Below, piece by piece: positions 28,681 to 37,988 of a DNA stretch of 64,000 bases. Made by a program: the position numbers and the translations under genes. The notes under the pieces are model-generated. The model saw nothing but the letters and a program-made list of their open reading frames with translations, had not been told where the DNA came from and made no database searches. Source of the DNA: an uncultured Coriobacteriaceae bacterium (GTDB taxonomy: Bacteria; Actinomycetota; Coriobacteriia; Coriobacteriales; Coriobacteriaceae); NCBI GenBank assembly GCA_944322305.1, contig CALUOP010000003.1, positions 186,001 to 250,000 of the forward strand, written 5' to 3'. Positions within the stretch are counted from its first letter, which is position 1, and each line of letters begins with the position of its first letter.

Positions 28681-30070
28681 GCTGAACCTCCTCAGAACTG
28701 AAGTGCCAGCCGGCGAGGCGATCCTTCGAGATGTCGATGTTCAGGTAGTCGGGGTCGCCGTCCATCAGACGCGTGAACGCCGTGAACAGGTAGTGCGCGT
28801 CGGTGGGGCCGGGCGAGGCCTCGGGGTGGTATTGCACGCAGAAGCAGGGCTGGTCGAGCAGCTGGATGCCCTCGCAGGTGCCGTCGTTGAGGTTCACGTG
28901 CGTGAGGCGGATGCGGCCGAAAGCCTCGTTGTGCACCACGGGGGCCACGTGCTTCTCGACCCAGAAACGCAGGTCGCCGTCGGCGGGGTGCTCGGCAACG
29001 CCGCCCGAGAGCTCGGGGACAAGCGCGCCCAAGCTGGGGAAGATGAGGCCGAAGCCGTGGTTCTGCGCGGTGATCTCCACGCGGTGGGTGAGCAGGTTCA
29101 TGACCGGCTGGTTGCCGCCGCGGTGACCGAACTTGAGCTTCTCCATCTGGCCGCCGCACGCCAGGCTCACCATTTGGTGGCCCAGGCAGATGCCAAACAC
29201 CGGCACCTTGCCGATAAGCTGCTTAACCTGGGCGTACGTCTCTTCCACGGCGTCCGGGTCACCAGGGCCGTTGGAGAGGAACACGCCGTCGGGGTTCATG
29301 GCCAGCACGTCTGTGGCCGGGGTGTTCCAAGGCACCACCGTGAGCTCGCAGCCCGCGCGGACAAGGCCCTGCAGGATGGAGAGCTTCACGCCGCAGTCGT
29401 ACGCCACGACCTTGTAGCGGGGCTCGGCGGGAGCGGCCACGGCGAAGGCCTGGCTGGCCGGGAGCTCGTTGCGGCCGAAGGGGTGCAGCTCGGAGCAGCT
29501 CACCGTGCGGGCCAGGTTGATGCCCACGATGGAGGGCGCAGCCTGCACCTTGGCGTAGAGCGAGGCGGGGTCGAGGTCCTCGGTGGAAATGATGGCCTGC
29601 TGGGCGCCGAAGTCGCGGATGTGGCGCGTGAGGGCGCGGGTGTCGACGCCTTCGATGGCCACGACGCCGTGCTGCTCGAGGAAGTCCGGCACGCTCATGG
29701 CCGAGCGCCAGTTGCTGGGGGTGCGGCACATGTCGTGCACCACCATGCCGCGCAGGGCTGGCTTGGCCGACTGCACGTCCTCGGGGTTGACGCCGTAGTT
29801 GCCGATCTGCGGGTAGGTCATCGTGATGATCTGGCCAGCGTAGCTGGGGTCGGTCAGAACCTCGAGATAACCCTCGAGCGAGGTGTTGAAGCAGATCTCA
29901 CCCACGGCCTCACCTTGCGCTCCGCACGCGCGACCGTAAAAAACGGCCCCGTCTGCTAAAACAAGCATACAGGGTCGCGGGGTTCCTTTAGTTGTTTGGG
30001 AAAGAATGCGCTCGGCCAAGGGCTGCTCGGCCGCTGCGGGTTTGGCGGTGACGCCAGCAGGGTTCTGCAT
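28673..30070 (-). CDS. carA: carbamoyl-phosphate synthase small subunit (glutaminase)
   Basis: 465 aa; homologues have about 360-390, and the excess includes a ~32-residue N-terminal extension before [18 protein letters not shown]. CarA hydrolyses glutamine and channels ammonia to CarB. The class I amidotransferase triad is present: nucleophile Cys in [10 protein letters not shown], then His and Glu in [18 protein letters not shown]. The N-terminal domain shows [32 protein letters not shown] precedes the ATG. It is first gene of carAB. Confidence 0.97.
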
Positions 30071-30124
30071 CTCTCACGCTCCTTCTCGGTCTCTCGGTAC
30101 CGGCTTAAAGGTAAAACTGCATAG

Positions 30125-30130
30125 ATTATA
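30125..30130 (-). promoter_or_regulatory. -10 box of carAB
   Basis: TATAAT on the minus strand, about 55 bp before the carA start. No good -35 is seen. The short leader leaves no room for a PyrR-type attenuator. Confidence 0.55.
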
Positions 30131-30174
30131 GCGTTACCGAAGGGGTCCGCGCGCGGTGGTGCTAAATCAACAGG

Positions 30175-30375
30175 GGTCATGCGCGGGGCGCGGGCGGGGC
30201 GCGAGCGGGCGGTTGTCGGCCTGGCGGCTTTGCGGGGGCGAGCGGCTGAGCGGGGGCGGAGCGGGACGTGCGGGGCGGGCGGCTTGCGGGGGCGGCTGGG
30301 CGGGAGCTGGCGGCTTGCGGGGGCGGCTGGGCGGGAGCTGGCGGCTTGACGGGACGGGCGCTGGCGGCTTGGCGA
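30175..30375. repeat. G-rich tandem repeats upstream of carAB
   Basis: A 31-bp unit is repeated exactly at 30278-30308 and 30309-30339, with a third partial copy to 30348, inside a longer run of GGCGGCTTG words. Non-coding. Confidence 0.75.
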
Positions 30376-30379
30376 CGGT

Positions 30380-30950
30380 TGCTCGCGGTTCCGACCGCCA
30401 AGGTTCCGGTTGCCCGCGGATGTGTCGCGCAAGGCTGGCGGGCGCTTCTCGCTTGCCCGCGAGAACGACATCTAAGCGATTTCTGTCCGCCACTCCGTCA
30501 TCTAAGGCTTCGGTTGAACGCTGATCCGACGTCTAAGAAACGGTTGGTCGCACAAAGCGCACGCAACTCCCGGAATATCGGGAATTAGATGCCGCCGCAG
30601 CTCCTAACTGCTCGGCCGATGTCGAAACGGCGACCAACTGGAAGCTTGCGTGTCGTTGGGGCGGGCAACTGATCCTCCTTGCAGAGACCAGGCGCTCGGA
30701 TGAATGCTTGCACATCGTCGGAGCGGTTAGCTGGAACGCCTCACGTAGTCGGGGCGACCAACCGCATCCTTACATGTCAGCAACGCGACCAACCGCGCGC
30801 GGGCGAGGCTGCTTGGTTGCACCCACGATCCGCTCCCCGTTGCCCTTCTCGCCCGCAACGCCTTTCTCGTCCACGCCGCTCCTCTCGCAACCAACCGTCC
30901 CACGCCGCCCTTCTCGCCCACGCCGCCCCTCCGACGCGCCTCTCGTCTAG
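30380..30950. repeat. mosaic repeat array II with one hairpin core (reverse orientation)
   Basis: The core at 30564-30592 (ACTCCCGGAATATCGGGAATTAGATGC) is the reverse complement form of the cores at 16 kb. GGTTGGTCGC lies before it (30542) and GCGACCAACT/ACC after it (30632, 30757, 30785). TTAGATG-type and CCTAAC words are placed as in array I. From 30838 TTCTCGCCC-type words dominate. No gene is supported. Confidence 0.75.
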
Positions 30951-30964
30951 AAGCGTAGCAACAG

Positions 30965-31006
30965 AAAAAGCCGGCTGCGCAGTTCATTCTTGCGCGGCCG
31001 GCTTTT
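30965..31006 (-). terminator. terminator of the NlpC/P60 gene
   Basis: AAAAGCCGGCTGCGCA and TGCGCGGCCGGCTTTT form a ~15-bp stem around a 10-nt loop. TTTTTCTG follows on the minus strand, about 85 bp after the stop. It is nearly symmetric and could work in both directions. Confidence 0.8.
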
Positions 31007-31088
31007 CTCGCCTACCTATATATAAGAGATGTAAGAGCGCGGTCGCACGCCGGGGCAAACCCACGCCCGCCGGCGACACACCCGGACG

Positions 31089-32387
31089 TTACGGACGGCG
31101 GACGAAGATCATGCCGCTCTGCACCGGACCGATGATAACGCCAACGCCGGGACGCGAGGCGTGGATCATCTGGCCGTTGCCGATGTAGATGCCGGTGTGG
31201 CTGGAACGCACGCACACGTCGCCAGGCTGGGGATTGGAAACCTGCGGCCAGTTCATGAACGTGTAGGTGGTTCCCAAGCGCGTGTAGCTGCCGGTGAGGC
31301 AGTAGCTCACGAAGCCGGAGCAGTCGAAGGCGTTGGGGCTGCAAGCGCCGTACACGTACGCAGTACCCAGCTTGGAATACGCGCGATCAACGACGGCGTT
31401 GCCCGTGGAGGGGTTGTAGCTGGGGGTGCTGGAGCCCGAGCTGCTGGAACCAGAGCTGCTCGAACCGCTGTTAGAGCTGTTGGACGACTGCGAGCCGCTA
31501 GACGAGTTCGACCCGGAGTTGCTGTTGTTCGATCCGGAGTTACCGCTGTTGGACGACTGCGAACCGGAACCGGAGTTACCGGAGTTGCTCGTGCTGTTGG
31601 AGCTGGACGAACCGCCCGCGTTGCCGGAATTGGAGGAAGAGCCGCTGTTGGACGAGCTCGACGTATCCTGATCGGGCACCTGCTGGGCCTGGCTGGCCTC
31701 AACGGCGGCCTGCAGCGCAGCGTTGCGTGCGGCCTCCTCGGCGAGTTCCTGCTGCAGCTGCGCGTCGAGCGAGTTCACCAGCTCGGACGCGGCCGCCTGC
31801 TGGTTGTTGAGCTCCTCGACCGACGACTGGAGGTTCTCCACGTTTTGAGACTGCTCCTCGCGCGTGGTCTCCAGCGAAGCCTGCTGGGTCTCGAGCTCGC
31901 TCTTGAGCTGGGCAACCTCGTCGATTGCCTCGGCGTCGGCGGTGGCAACCTTGTTCACGTAGAACAGGCGAGAAACGATCTCGTCAAACGAGCTGGCGCC
32001 GAACAGCACCTGCAGCAAGCCCGAGCCGCCCGTCTTGTAGTCGGAGGAGAGACGGCCGGAAAGGTTCTCCTGGGCCTCGTCGAGCTCGGTCTGCTTCTGG
32101 GCGACCTCGGCCTCGATCTCGGAGATCTTGTAGTCGGTCTCGTTCAGGGTATCGGTGGCGCTTGCGAGCTCGGAGTTGAGCTCGTTCACGCGAGAACCGA
32201 TCTCCTCGAGCTTGGCGCGCGCGGCGGCCAAGTCGGTCTCGGTGTCGGCGTACGCAAAGGCGGTGGGAACCGTCAGAACAGACGTGGTGGCAAGCACCGC
32301 GCTCAGCGCGAACACCACGCCGCGGCGGGTGCGAAAACCGCGGGCGGGGCGGGCGCCGGTGTTATGGGAATTCCAGCTTGCGTGCAT
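31089..32387 (-). CDS. secreted NlpC/P60 peptidoglycan hydrolase with coiled-coil N-terminus
   Basis: 432 aa, CTGGAGG before the ATG. A signal peptide (RRGVVFALSAVLATTSVLTV ... AFAYA) precedes a coiled-coil region (about 50-245) like that of Csd/PcsB and RipA-type hydrolases. A Ser/Asn/Gly-rich linker (about 245-325) is followed by the NlpC/P60 domain. Its catalytic Cys is in NAFDCSGFVSYCL (near 355) and its His in SSHTGIYIG (near 395), with the third polar residue in MIHASRP. It probably cleaves the gamma-D-Glu-meso-DAP or equivalent stem bond during cell separation. The coiled coil may serve activation by FtsX-type partners, which is inference. Confidence 0.92.
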   Translation of the reverse strand: MHASWNSHNTGARPARGFRTRRGVVFALSAVLATTSVLTVPTAFAYADTETDLAAARAKLEEIGSRVNELNSELASATDTLNETDYKISEIEAEVAQKQTELDEAQENLSGRLSSDYKTGGSGLLQVLFGASSFDEIVSRLFYVNKVATADAEAIDEVAQLKSELETQQASLETTREEQSQNVENLQSSVEELNNQQAAASELVNSLDAQLQQELAEEAARNAALQAAVEASQAQQVPDQDTSSSSNSGSSSNSGNAGGSSSSNSTSNSGNSGSGSQSSNSGNSGSNNSNSGSNSSSGSQSSNSSNSGSSSSGSSSSGSSTPSYNPSTGNAVVDRAYSKLGTAYVYGACSPNAFDCSGFVSYCLTGSYTRLGTTYTFMNWPQVSNPQPGDVCVRSSHTGIYIGNGQMIHASRPGVGVIIGPVQSGMIFVRRP

Positions 32388-32481
32388 GTAAACCTCCAGC
32401 TGGTTTAGGCTGTCAGATCCTCAGAGGCAGCCGGCCTGGCGCATGGTGGCCGGACTCCCCCACGACCCTAGTCAGGGCACT

Positions 32482-32487
32482 ATTATA
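32482..32487 (-). promoter_or_regulatory. -10 box of the NlpC/P60 gene
   Basis: TATAAT on the minus strand, 95 bp before the start. A TTGCAT 20 nt upstream is a possible -35 with long spacing. Confidence 0.45.
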
Positions 32488-32674
32488 GAAGGCTGCCGGC
32501 GAGCCCCATGCAATGCACATCGAAAAAGCGCGTACATAAAACTGCCTGAACAAATCGTTCAGACACGGCGAAACCTGCTGCAAGGCAGCGGACGGCGTGC
32601 CGGCTTTTTGCATAAAAGCCGATGTCGAATGCATCAGATGGAGAGCCCACCCGTATTGTTTTGGAAATTCCACG

Positions 32675-32857
32675 CCACTTTGTGCCGCCAAATCGTGCTT
32701 TTGCACGGTTGCAGCAAAGAGAATATTCCGCCACTGGGATAGATATACGAATAGTACGTATATCTATCAGAAAATATGCATTTAAACGAATAAGATGCTA
32801 TGCACACACATGGGATCCTTCCGTCAACCACGCAAAAGTGCGATTTGGCGGCAGTGG
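32675..32857. mobile_element. MITE-like element with nested palindromes
   Basis: Terminal inverted repeats 32683-32711 and 32825-32853 match at 25 of 29 positions (TGCCGCCAAATCG ... CTTTTGC ... GGTTG). In the middle lies a perfect 12-bp hairpin (32738-32749 with 32757-32768). The interior is AT-rich, non-coding and unlike its surroundings. No transposase is present. Confidence 0.6.
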
Positions 32858-32956
32858 AGCCCCTGCGCAGCACAAAGCCGCTGCTGCCGTATGCGACAAC
32901 AGCGGCCTTTCATGCAAACTCAGTTACGCAAGCGCGCGTCCCAACGGCTGCAAACG

Positions 32957-35900
32957 CTAGCGAACGCTGCGGCGCTTCCGCTCGCTCAGGAACACGCCTG
33001 CTGCCACAAGCGTCACGCCGCCGATCACGAACGTCTCGCCCAGCAGCGCGGAGCCGTCGCCCGTCTCGGGCAGCGCGCCGTTCGTAGTTGCAAATTTGCC
33101 CGTTGTGGTGCGGAAATGCAGTCCCGCGGTCTGCAGCGCCCCTTCTTCCTCGTCGGGGAGCAGCGCCTCGTATGCGGCCTTCTTCTCCGCCAGGCTGGCA
33201 GCTGCCTTGGCAAACGCCGCCTTCGCCTCGTCGTAAGTCGCGTGCTTCTGGGCGTAGGCCTCCTGCGCCTCGGCCAGCGCTTGGGCGAGAACCGCCGCAA
33301 CCTCCTGCGAGGTGTGATACTTCTGGATCAGCGCGTTGAGCTCGGCAAGCTCCGGATCGGCGATACCCTCCTCGAGCGCGGTCTGCGGGTCGATTGCCTG
33401 GACCTTCTGGAGATACGCCTGGGCCGCGTCGAGTGCCGCGGCGGCATCCGCGGCCGCCTGGGTCTTCGCTACCACGTCGGCCTCCGCTTGCTTGAGCGCG
33501 TCGGCTGCAGCCTGCTGGTTCTGCTTGGCCTGCACCAGCGCGTTCTGCGCGGCGGCGGCAGCGTCGAGCAGGTCGCCCATGGGCTTGTACGCAGCCTGCG
33601 CAGCCTCGAGCGCTTCCTGCTTCTGCGCCAGCGTAGCGGCAGCGTCGGCCGCAGCCTGCTTGAGCGCCGGCAAGGCATCCTGCGCGGAGGCCAGCGCCGC
33701 GTCAGTGTCGGCAGCGGTAGCCTGAGCATCCGCCAGCGCCTTCTGCGCCGCAGCCTGAGCGTCCTGCGCCTCAGCCAGATCCTCCTCGGCAGCCTTGAGC
33801 CTGGCGGCCGCAGCCTTCAGAGCCTCATCGCTTTGCAGCTCGGCAAGCTCGTCCTCGGCGGTGTCGACGGCAGCCTGCTTGTTGACAACGTTCTTGGACG
33901 CGGCGGCCTCTTTCTGCTCCGCCTGGGCGAGAACATCCTGAGCAGCAGAAACATCCGCCGCACCGGCGTCCTTGGACGCTTGCGCCTCGGCGGCCTCCGC
34001 CTTGCGGGCTTCAAGCGCTGTCTTGGCGTTGGCCACGGCCTGCTTAGCATCGGCAACCACCTGCTCTTGCTGGGCAACCTTGGCGGCAGCAACGTTCAGC
34101 GCCTGCTCCTTGTTGGCTCGGTCGGCCTCGGCCGTCTTCGCCTCGGCCGCAGCCTTCTCCTGCGCGGCCTGAGCGGTGGCAAGCGCCTTCTCGGCTGCGG
34201 CGAGTTGCTTCTTGGCTGCTTCGAGGTCCGCCTTGGCCTGTGCGAGCTTCTTCTGCGTGCCTTCAGGGCTCACGGAGTTGTAATACTCCATGAAGCGCTT
34301 CTCATATGCATCGACGTCCATTCCCGCCTTGCCGCCAAAAACCTGTGCATATGTACGCCATCCATACTTGGTGCCACGTGTTGTTATAGCAAAGCCCGTC
34401 GACACCCAAGGAGTCTTGCCCTGATTATCAATGATGTTAAGGTAGTGGCCGGCCTCGCCAACATTTCCGTTCTCATACTCGATCTTCTCTTCGTCATACC
34501 ATTGGATAAACGGGTCCGTTCCGTAGTTCCACGCAACGTTCTCGCCAAACATTCCGCCCGTAAATGCATCTTGGCCACCAAATTGCTTCGCATGATCAAT
34601 AACCGTATCTGAGTAATTTGCATCGGCTTGGGCAGCAGCCATAAGTCCATCGGTTACGGTTAGAGCAGGCAATCCGTGCTGTGCCCTCAACTCGTTGCAA
34701 CGACGAATCCACTGTATAGTCGCAAGCATGTTATAGAGTGAGGTCGCATCATCCGAATCGCCCTTTTTCGTATAGTCAGCATACTTGGAGTTGTTCAGAA
34801 TAGCCAGCGCGTCATCCGCGCCAACGCTCTCAAAGAACCCGAAGCTGCCTTCGTTGAACTTTTTCTTCGCATCCTTGACCGCTTGCTCCGCATCCTTCAC
34901 GGCTTGCTCGGCGGCCGCCACCTTGTCCTGCGCAGCCTGCAGGTCCTCCTTGGCCTCTTGGACGGTCTTACCGGCCTCACCCCATGCGTCTGAAGCATTC
35001 TGCGCCGCGGTCTCAGCCTTGGTGTAATCCCGATACGCCTGCTCCTGCGCGTCCTTGGCCGCGTCAAGCTCGCCCTCGGCCGCATCGAGCTTGCTCTGCG
35101 CATCGGTCACGCCATCCTGCGCGCCGTCGACCGCCTTGTTGGCGTCCGCAAGCTTTGCCTCCAGCTCGTCAAGCTTCTGCTGAACCTGATCAAGCGCGCC
35201 CTTGGCCTGGGAAACCTCGCCCGCCGCAGCCTTCTGAGCCTCCTGCGCCGCGGCCAGCTCCTGCTGCGCCGCCTGCACCTTGGCCTGCGCCTGGGCGATA
35301 AGCTCCTTCTTCTCGCTGTCGTTGAGCAGCGCATCGTAGGTTTGCTTGGCCGCGTCGTAGGCAGCCTGCGCGTCGGTCACGTTCTTATCGGCAGCGTCCT
35401 TGGCAGCTTGCGCGTCGGTAACGGCCTGCTGAGCCTCAGCCTGCTGTTTCTGCAGGTCAGCCACCGTTTGCTCGCCAGCATCCAACGCGCCGTCGGCCTT
35501 GTCCTTTGCGTCGGACGCCGCGTCGTGCTCGCCCTGAGCCTTGTCCACAGCCTCCTGCGCCGAGGCCAGCTCGTCCGGGTCGATCGCGTCAGCCGCCTGC
35601 TGGGCCTTGTCGGCCTCGCCCTGCGCCTGGTCGGTTGCCGCCTCGGCGTCCTTGAGCCCCTGCTCCTTGTTGGCCTGGTTCTGCTCGGCCGCCGCCTGAT
35701 CCTTCTGGGCATTCTCCAAATCGGCCTGCGCCTGGTCTGCGTTGGCCTCCGCCTGCTGTTTCTCCTGGTCTATGGCATCGGCAGCCGCGTTCTTATCGTC
35801 CTCAACCTGCTGCTGAGCCTGGTCGTACGCGTCCTGAGCGGCCTGCTGCTGGTCAGCCGCTTCCTGCTCGGCGTCGGAGGCCTGCTGCATATTCTGTTGC

Positions 35901-36304
35901 GCGTCGTTGTAGGCTTGCTGAGCGTCCTCGAACTCCTGCTTGGACTGCTCCAGCGTTTTCTGCTGAGATTGCGCGGGCGCCGGTGCAGCTGTCTGCTCGA
36001 CTGCCTGCGTCTGAGTTTGAGCCGGGGTCTGGACCTGCGTCTGCGCCACCGGGGCCTGCGCAGCAGCCGATTGACCCGCCGGCGTAGGCGCGGGCTGTGC
36101 CGCATCCTCAGGCGCTGCTGCCTGCTCCTGTGGGGCCGGCTCTTCCGCAGCTCCTTCGGGTGTAGCCGCGTAAGCCATCTGGCCGCCCAGCGGGCACGCC
36201 ACCAGCCCGGCGATAAACGCCGCGGCCGTCAGCCTCTTAACGGTGACAACCCCCCTCCGATTGGTTTTCTGCTCGCTGACCAGATGCTTCGGCTGATACA
36301 TCAT
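32957..36304 (-). CDS. sortase-anchored coiled-coil surface protein with internal CAP/SCP domain
   Basis: 1115 aa. A signal peptide (RLTAAAFIAGLVACPLGGQMAYA) is followed by a Pro/Gln/Ala linker. A long Ala/Gln/Asp heptad coiled coil (about 115-490) leads into a CAP (cysteine-rich secretory/SCP-like) domain at about 491-678, with NELRAQHGLPALTVTDGLM, FGENVAWNYG and VGEAGHYLNIID. A second coiled coil (about 680-1060) leads to LPETGD, a hydrophobic helix and the tail SERKRRSVR. It is therefore a wall-linked fibrous protein that holds a CAP domain mid-shaft. The role may be adhesion or lipid/sterol or matrix binding as in other CAP proteins. Tandem ATGs at 36304 and 36301 have a weak ribosome site. 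Confidence 0.88.
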   Translation of the reverse strand: MMYQPKHLVSEQKTNRRGVVTVKRLTAAAFIAGLVACPLGGQMAYAATPEGAAEEPAPQEQAAAPEDAAQPAPTPAGQSAAAQAPVAQTQVQTPAQTQTQAVEQTAAPAPAQSQQKTLEQSKQEFEDAQQAYNDAQQNMQQASDAEQEAADQQQAAQDAYDQAQQQVEDDKNAAADAIDQEKQQAEANADQAQADLENAQKDQAAAEQNQANKEQGLKDAEAATDQAQGEADKAQQAADAIDPDELASAQEAVDKAQGEHDAASDAKDKADGALDAGEQTVADLQKQQAEAQQAVTDAQAAKDAADKNVTDAQAAYDAAKQTYDALLNDSEKKELIAQAQAKVQAAQQELAAAQEAQKAAAGEVSQAKGALDQVQQKLDELEAKLADANKAVDGAQDGVTDAQSKLDAAEGELDAAKDAQEQAYRDYTKAETAAQNASDAWGEAGKTVQEAKEDLQAAQDKVAAAEQAVKDAEQAVKDAKKKFNEGSFGFFESVGADDALAILNNSKYADYTKKGDSDDATSLYNMLATIQWIRRCNELRAQHGLPALTVTDGLMAAAQADANYSDTVIDHAKQFGGQDAFTGGMFGENVAWNYGTDPFIQWYDEEKIEYENGNVGEAGHYLNIIDNQGKTPWVSTGFAITTRGTKYGWRTYAQVFGGKAGMDVDAYEKRFMEYYNSVSPEGTQKKLAQAKADLEAAKKQLAAAEKALATAQAAQEKAAAEAKTAEADRANKEQALNVAAAKVAQQEQVVADAKQAVANAKTALEARKAEAAEAQASKDAGAADVSAAQDVLAQAEQKEAAASKNVVNKQAAVDTAEDELAELQSDEALKAAAARLKAAEEDLAEAQDAQAAAQKALADAQATAADTDAALASAQDALPALKQAAADAAATLAQKQEALEAAQAAYKPMGDLLDAAAAAQNALVQAKQNQQAAADALKQAEADVVAKTQAAADAAAALDAAQAYLQKVQAIDPQTALEEGIADPELAELNALIQKYHTSQEVAAVLAQALAEAQEAYAQKHATYDEAKAAFAKAAASLAEKKAAYEALLPDEEEGALQTAGLHFRTTTGKFATTNGALPETGDGSALLGETFVIGGVTLVAAGVFLSERKRRSVR

Positions 36305-36396
36305 GACTCACGCATCCTTTTCTTCCGACCCGATAGGCTGCGTTGCCGCGAGAACCGCACAGCGCCGTCCTCTTCAGCAATGTGCAGATATAGTGA

Positions 36397-36422
36397 AGTA
36401 TAGTCCCTGCGAGACCCGTCAA
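36397..36422 (-). promoter_or_regulatory. candidate promoter of the CAP/LPETG gene
   Basis: TTGACG (36417-36422) and TATACT (36397-36402) on the minus strand, but with a 14-nt spacer, shorter than the optimum. Confidence 0.3.
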
Positions 36423-36579
36423 AGCGCACGTCATCAAGCGTTTACACGGGCGGGCGAGAAGATCGGCGAAGAGCGCAGGGAGCGGTTTCCTGGAGCGGGC
36501 GAACGCGAGCAAGCCGTACGCGCCCGCGGTAAAACCCGCAAGCACCGCCGGCCCGGACCCCGCGCTTTTCGCCCACCGC

Positions 36580-36742
36580 TCCTGCGCGGGCGCCTCTCGC
36601 CGGCGCGCCTCTCGCCGGCGCGCTTCTCGTCCGCGACACGCACGCGAGCACTCCCGCCGCCCCGCGCTTCTCGCCCGCTGGCACCTCACGCGCGCACCCC
36701 CGCCGCCCCGCGCTTCTCGCCCGCTGGCACCTCACGCGCGCA
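36580..36742. repeat. tandem repeats upstream of the pyridoxamine kinase gene
   Basis: A 44-bp unit is repeated exactly at 36653-36696 and 36699-36742. Just before it are three copies of a ~15-bp GGCGCGCCTCTCGCC word (about 36590-36632). Non-coding. Confidence 0.75.
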
Positions 36743-36862
36743 AACTATCACGCTCCTGTGTACATTCGTTTTCCGCGAAAATTCACGCTGCAGGGCGGCG
36801 GCGCAAGAACTATGGTGGTTGCTGTTCGTTGGTCCATAAGTCCGCGACAAAGGAGATTCACC

Positions 36863-37759
36863 ATGACTACCAACGCCACAACTCCCAATCAACCGCTGTA
36901 CCAGCGCAAAGGCGCCTACATTCCGCGCGTGGCCGCCGTGCACGACCTGTGCGGATACGGCAAGTGCTCCCTGGGCGTTGCCATTCCTGTTTTGTCCGCC
37001 GCCGGCTGCGACGTTTGCCCCGTGCCAACCGGCCTGTTCAGCAGCCACACCGCCTTCCCCGGCTGGTACATGCACGACACCACCGACATCCTGCCGGATT
37101 ACCTCAACGCATGGAAGGGCATCGGCGTTGAGATCGACGCGGTGTACTCCGGCTTTCTGGGCGCGCCTGAGCAGGTTGACCGCATCCGCGACATCTACGC
37201 CACCTACCCCGAGGCCCTGCGCGTGGTAGACCCCGTTATGGCCGACCACGGCAAGGTGTACCCCACCTACACCTCCGAGCTCTGCCAGGCCATGGCCGAG
37301 CTGGCCCAAGGCGCCGACATTCTCACGCCCAACCTCACCGAGGCGGCCATCATCCTGGGCGAGCCTATCGGCGATGCTTGGGCGGGCGAGAACATCACCG
37401 ACGACGAGGCGCACCGCCTGGTAGACGGCCTACTCGCCAAGGGCACCAAGACCGTGGTGCTCAAGGGCATCCAGCGCGGCGACGGCGTGATCCGCAATTT
37501 CGTAGGCTCGCAGGGCGGCGCGTTCTTCGAGGTGAGCAACGAGCTGCTGCCGTACATGCTGCACGGCACCGGCGACCTGTACTGCTCGTGTCTGCTGGCC
37601 GCCGTGATGGCCGGCCGCACCGTTGAGGAATCCGTACGCTTTGCCGGCGACTTTGTGCACGACGCGATGATCGTCAGCTCCAAGCAGCCCGAGTTCCAGG
37701 CGCGCGGCGTAAGCTTCGAGCCGCTGCTGGGCCGCGTGGCCGCGCTGCTGCAGAAGTAG
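36863..37759 (+). CDS. pyridoxamine kinase (PdxY/PdxK-like)
   Basis: 298 aa from the ATG at 36863, with AAAGGAG 8 nt upstream. A ribokinase-family enzyme that phosphorylates pyridoxal, pyridoxamine or pyridoxine in B6 salvage. Family marks are VAAVHDLCGYGKCSLGVAIP near the N-terminus, the TGLFSSHTAFPGWYMHDTT substrate loop, VDPVMADHGKVY, ILTPNLTEAAIILG and the anion-hole/catalytic-base motif GTGD at about 235-238 (HGTGDLYCSCLLAA). Its terminator follows immediately. Confidence 0.93.
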   Translation: MTTNATTPNQPLYQRKGAYIPRVAAVHDLCGYGKCSLGVAIPVLSAAGCDVCPVPTGLFSSHTAFPGWYMHDTTDILPDYLNAWKGIGVEIDAVYSGFLGAPEQVDRIRDIYATYPEALRVVDPVMADHGKVYPTYTSELCQAMAELAQGADILTPNLTEAAIILGEPIGDAWAGENITDDEAHRLVDGLLAKGTKTVVLKGIQRGDGVIRNFVGSQGGAFFEVSNELLPYMLHGTGDLYCSCLLAAVMAGRTVEESVRFAGDFVHDAMIVSSKQPEFQARGVSFEPLLGRVAALLQK

Positions 37760-37804
37760 CGCAAGAAGCGCGGGCGGACGGCGCGAGCCACCGGCTGGCA
37801 AAGG

Positions 37805-37840
37805 CCGCCGGGCGAGAAGCACCTCGCCTGGCGGTTTTTT
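37805..37840 (+). terminator. Rho-independent terminator of the pyridoxamine kinase gene
   Basis: CCGCCGGGCGAG (37805-37816) pairs with CTCGCCTGGCGG (37823-37834) and is followed by TTTTTT. Confidence 0.9.
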
Positions 37841-37988
37841 CATGGGATGAGAACGGGGTGGTAGGGGCCGGCGGCAGGACCCGCGACATCATCGCGTCAC
37901 GCATGTCGCAGATGTGTCGCAGATGACGGCTGGCGAAACCTGGGCAAGCGCGCTTACGCATCCACGCCGGGCACCACCCGCACGCGTC

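Noticed and set aside
30071-30175. A PyrR-type or other attenuator in front of carA
   Set aside because: The leader from the TATAAT box to the ATG is only about 50 nt and shows no terminator/antiterminator pair.
32413-32706. A 97-codon minus-strand open frame upstream of the NlpC/P60 gene
   Set aside because: It overlaps the promoter and one end of the MITE-like element, has no ribosome site and no recognisable domain.
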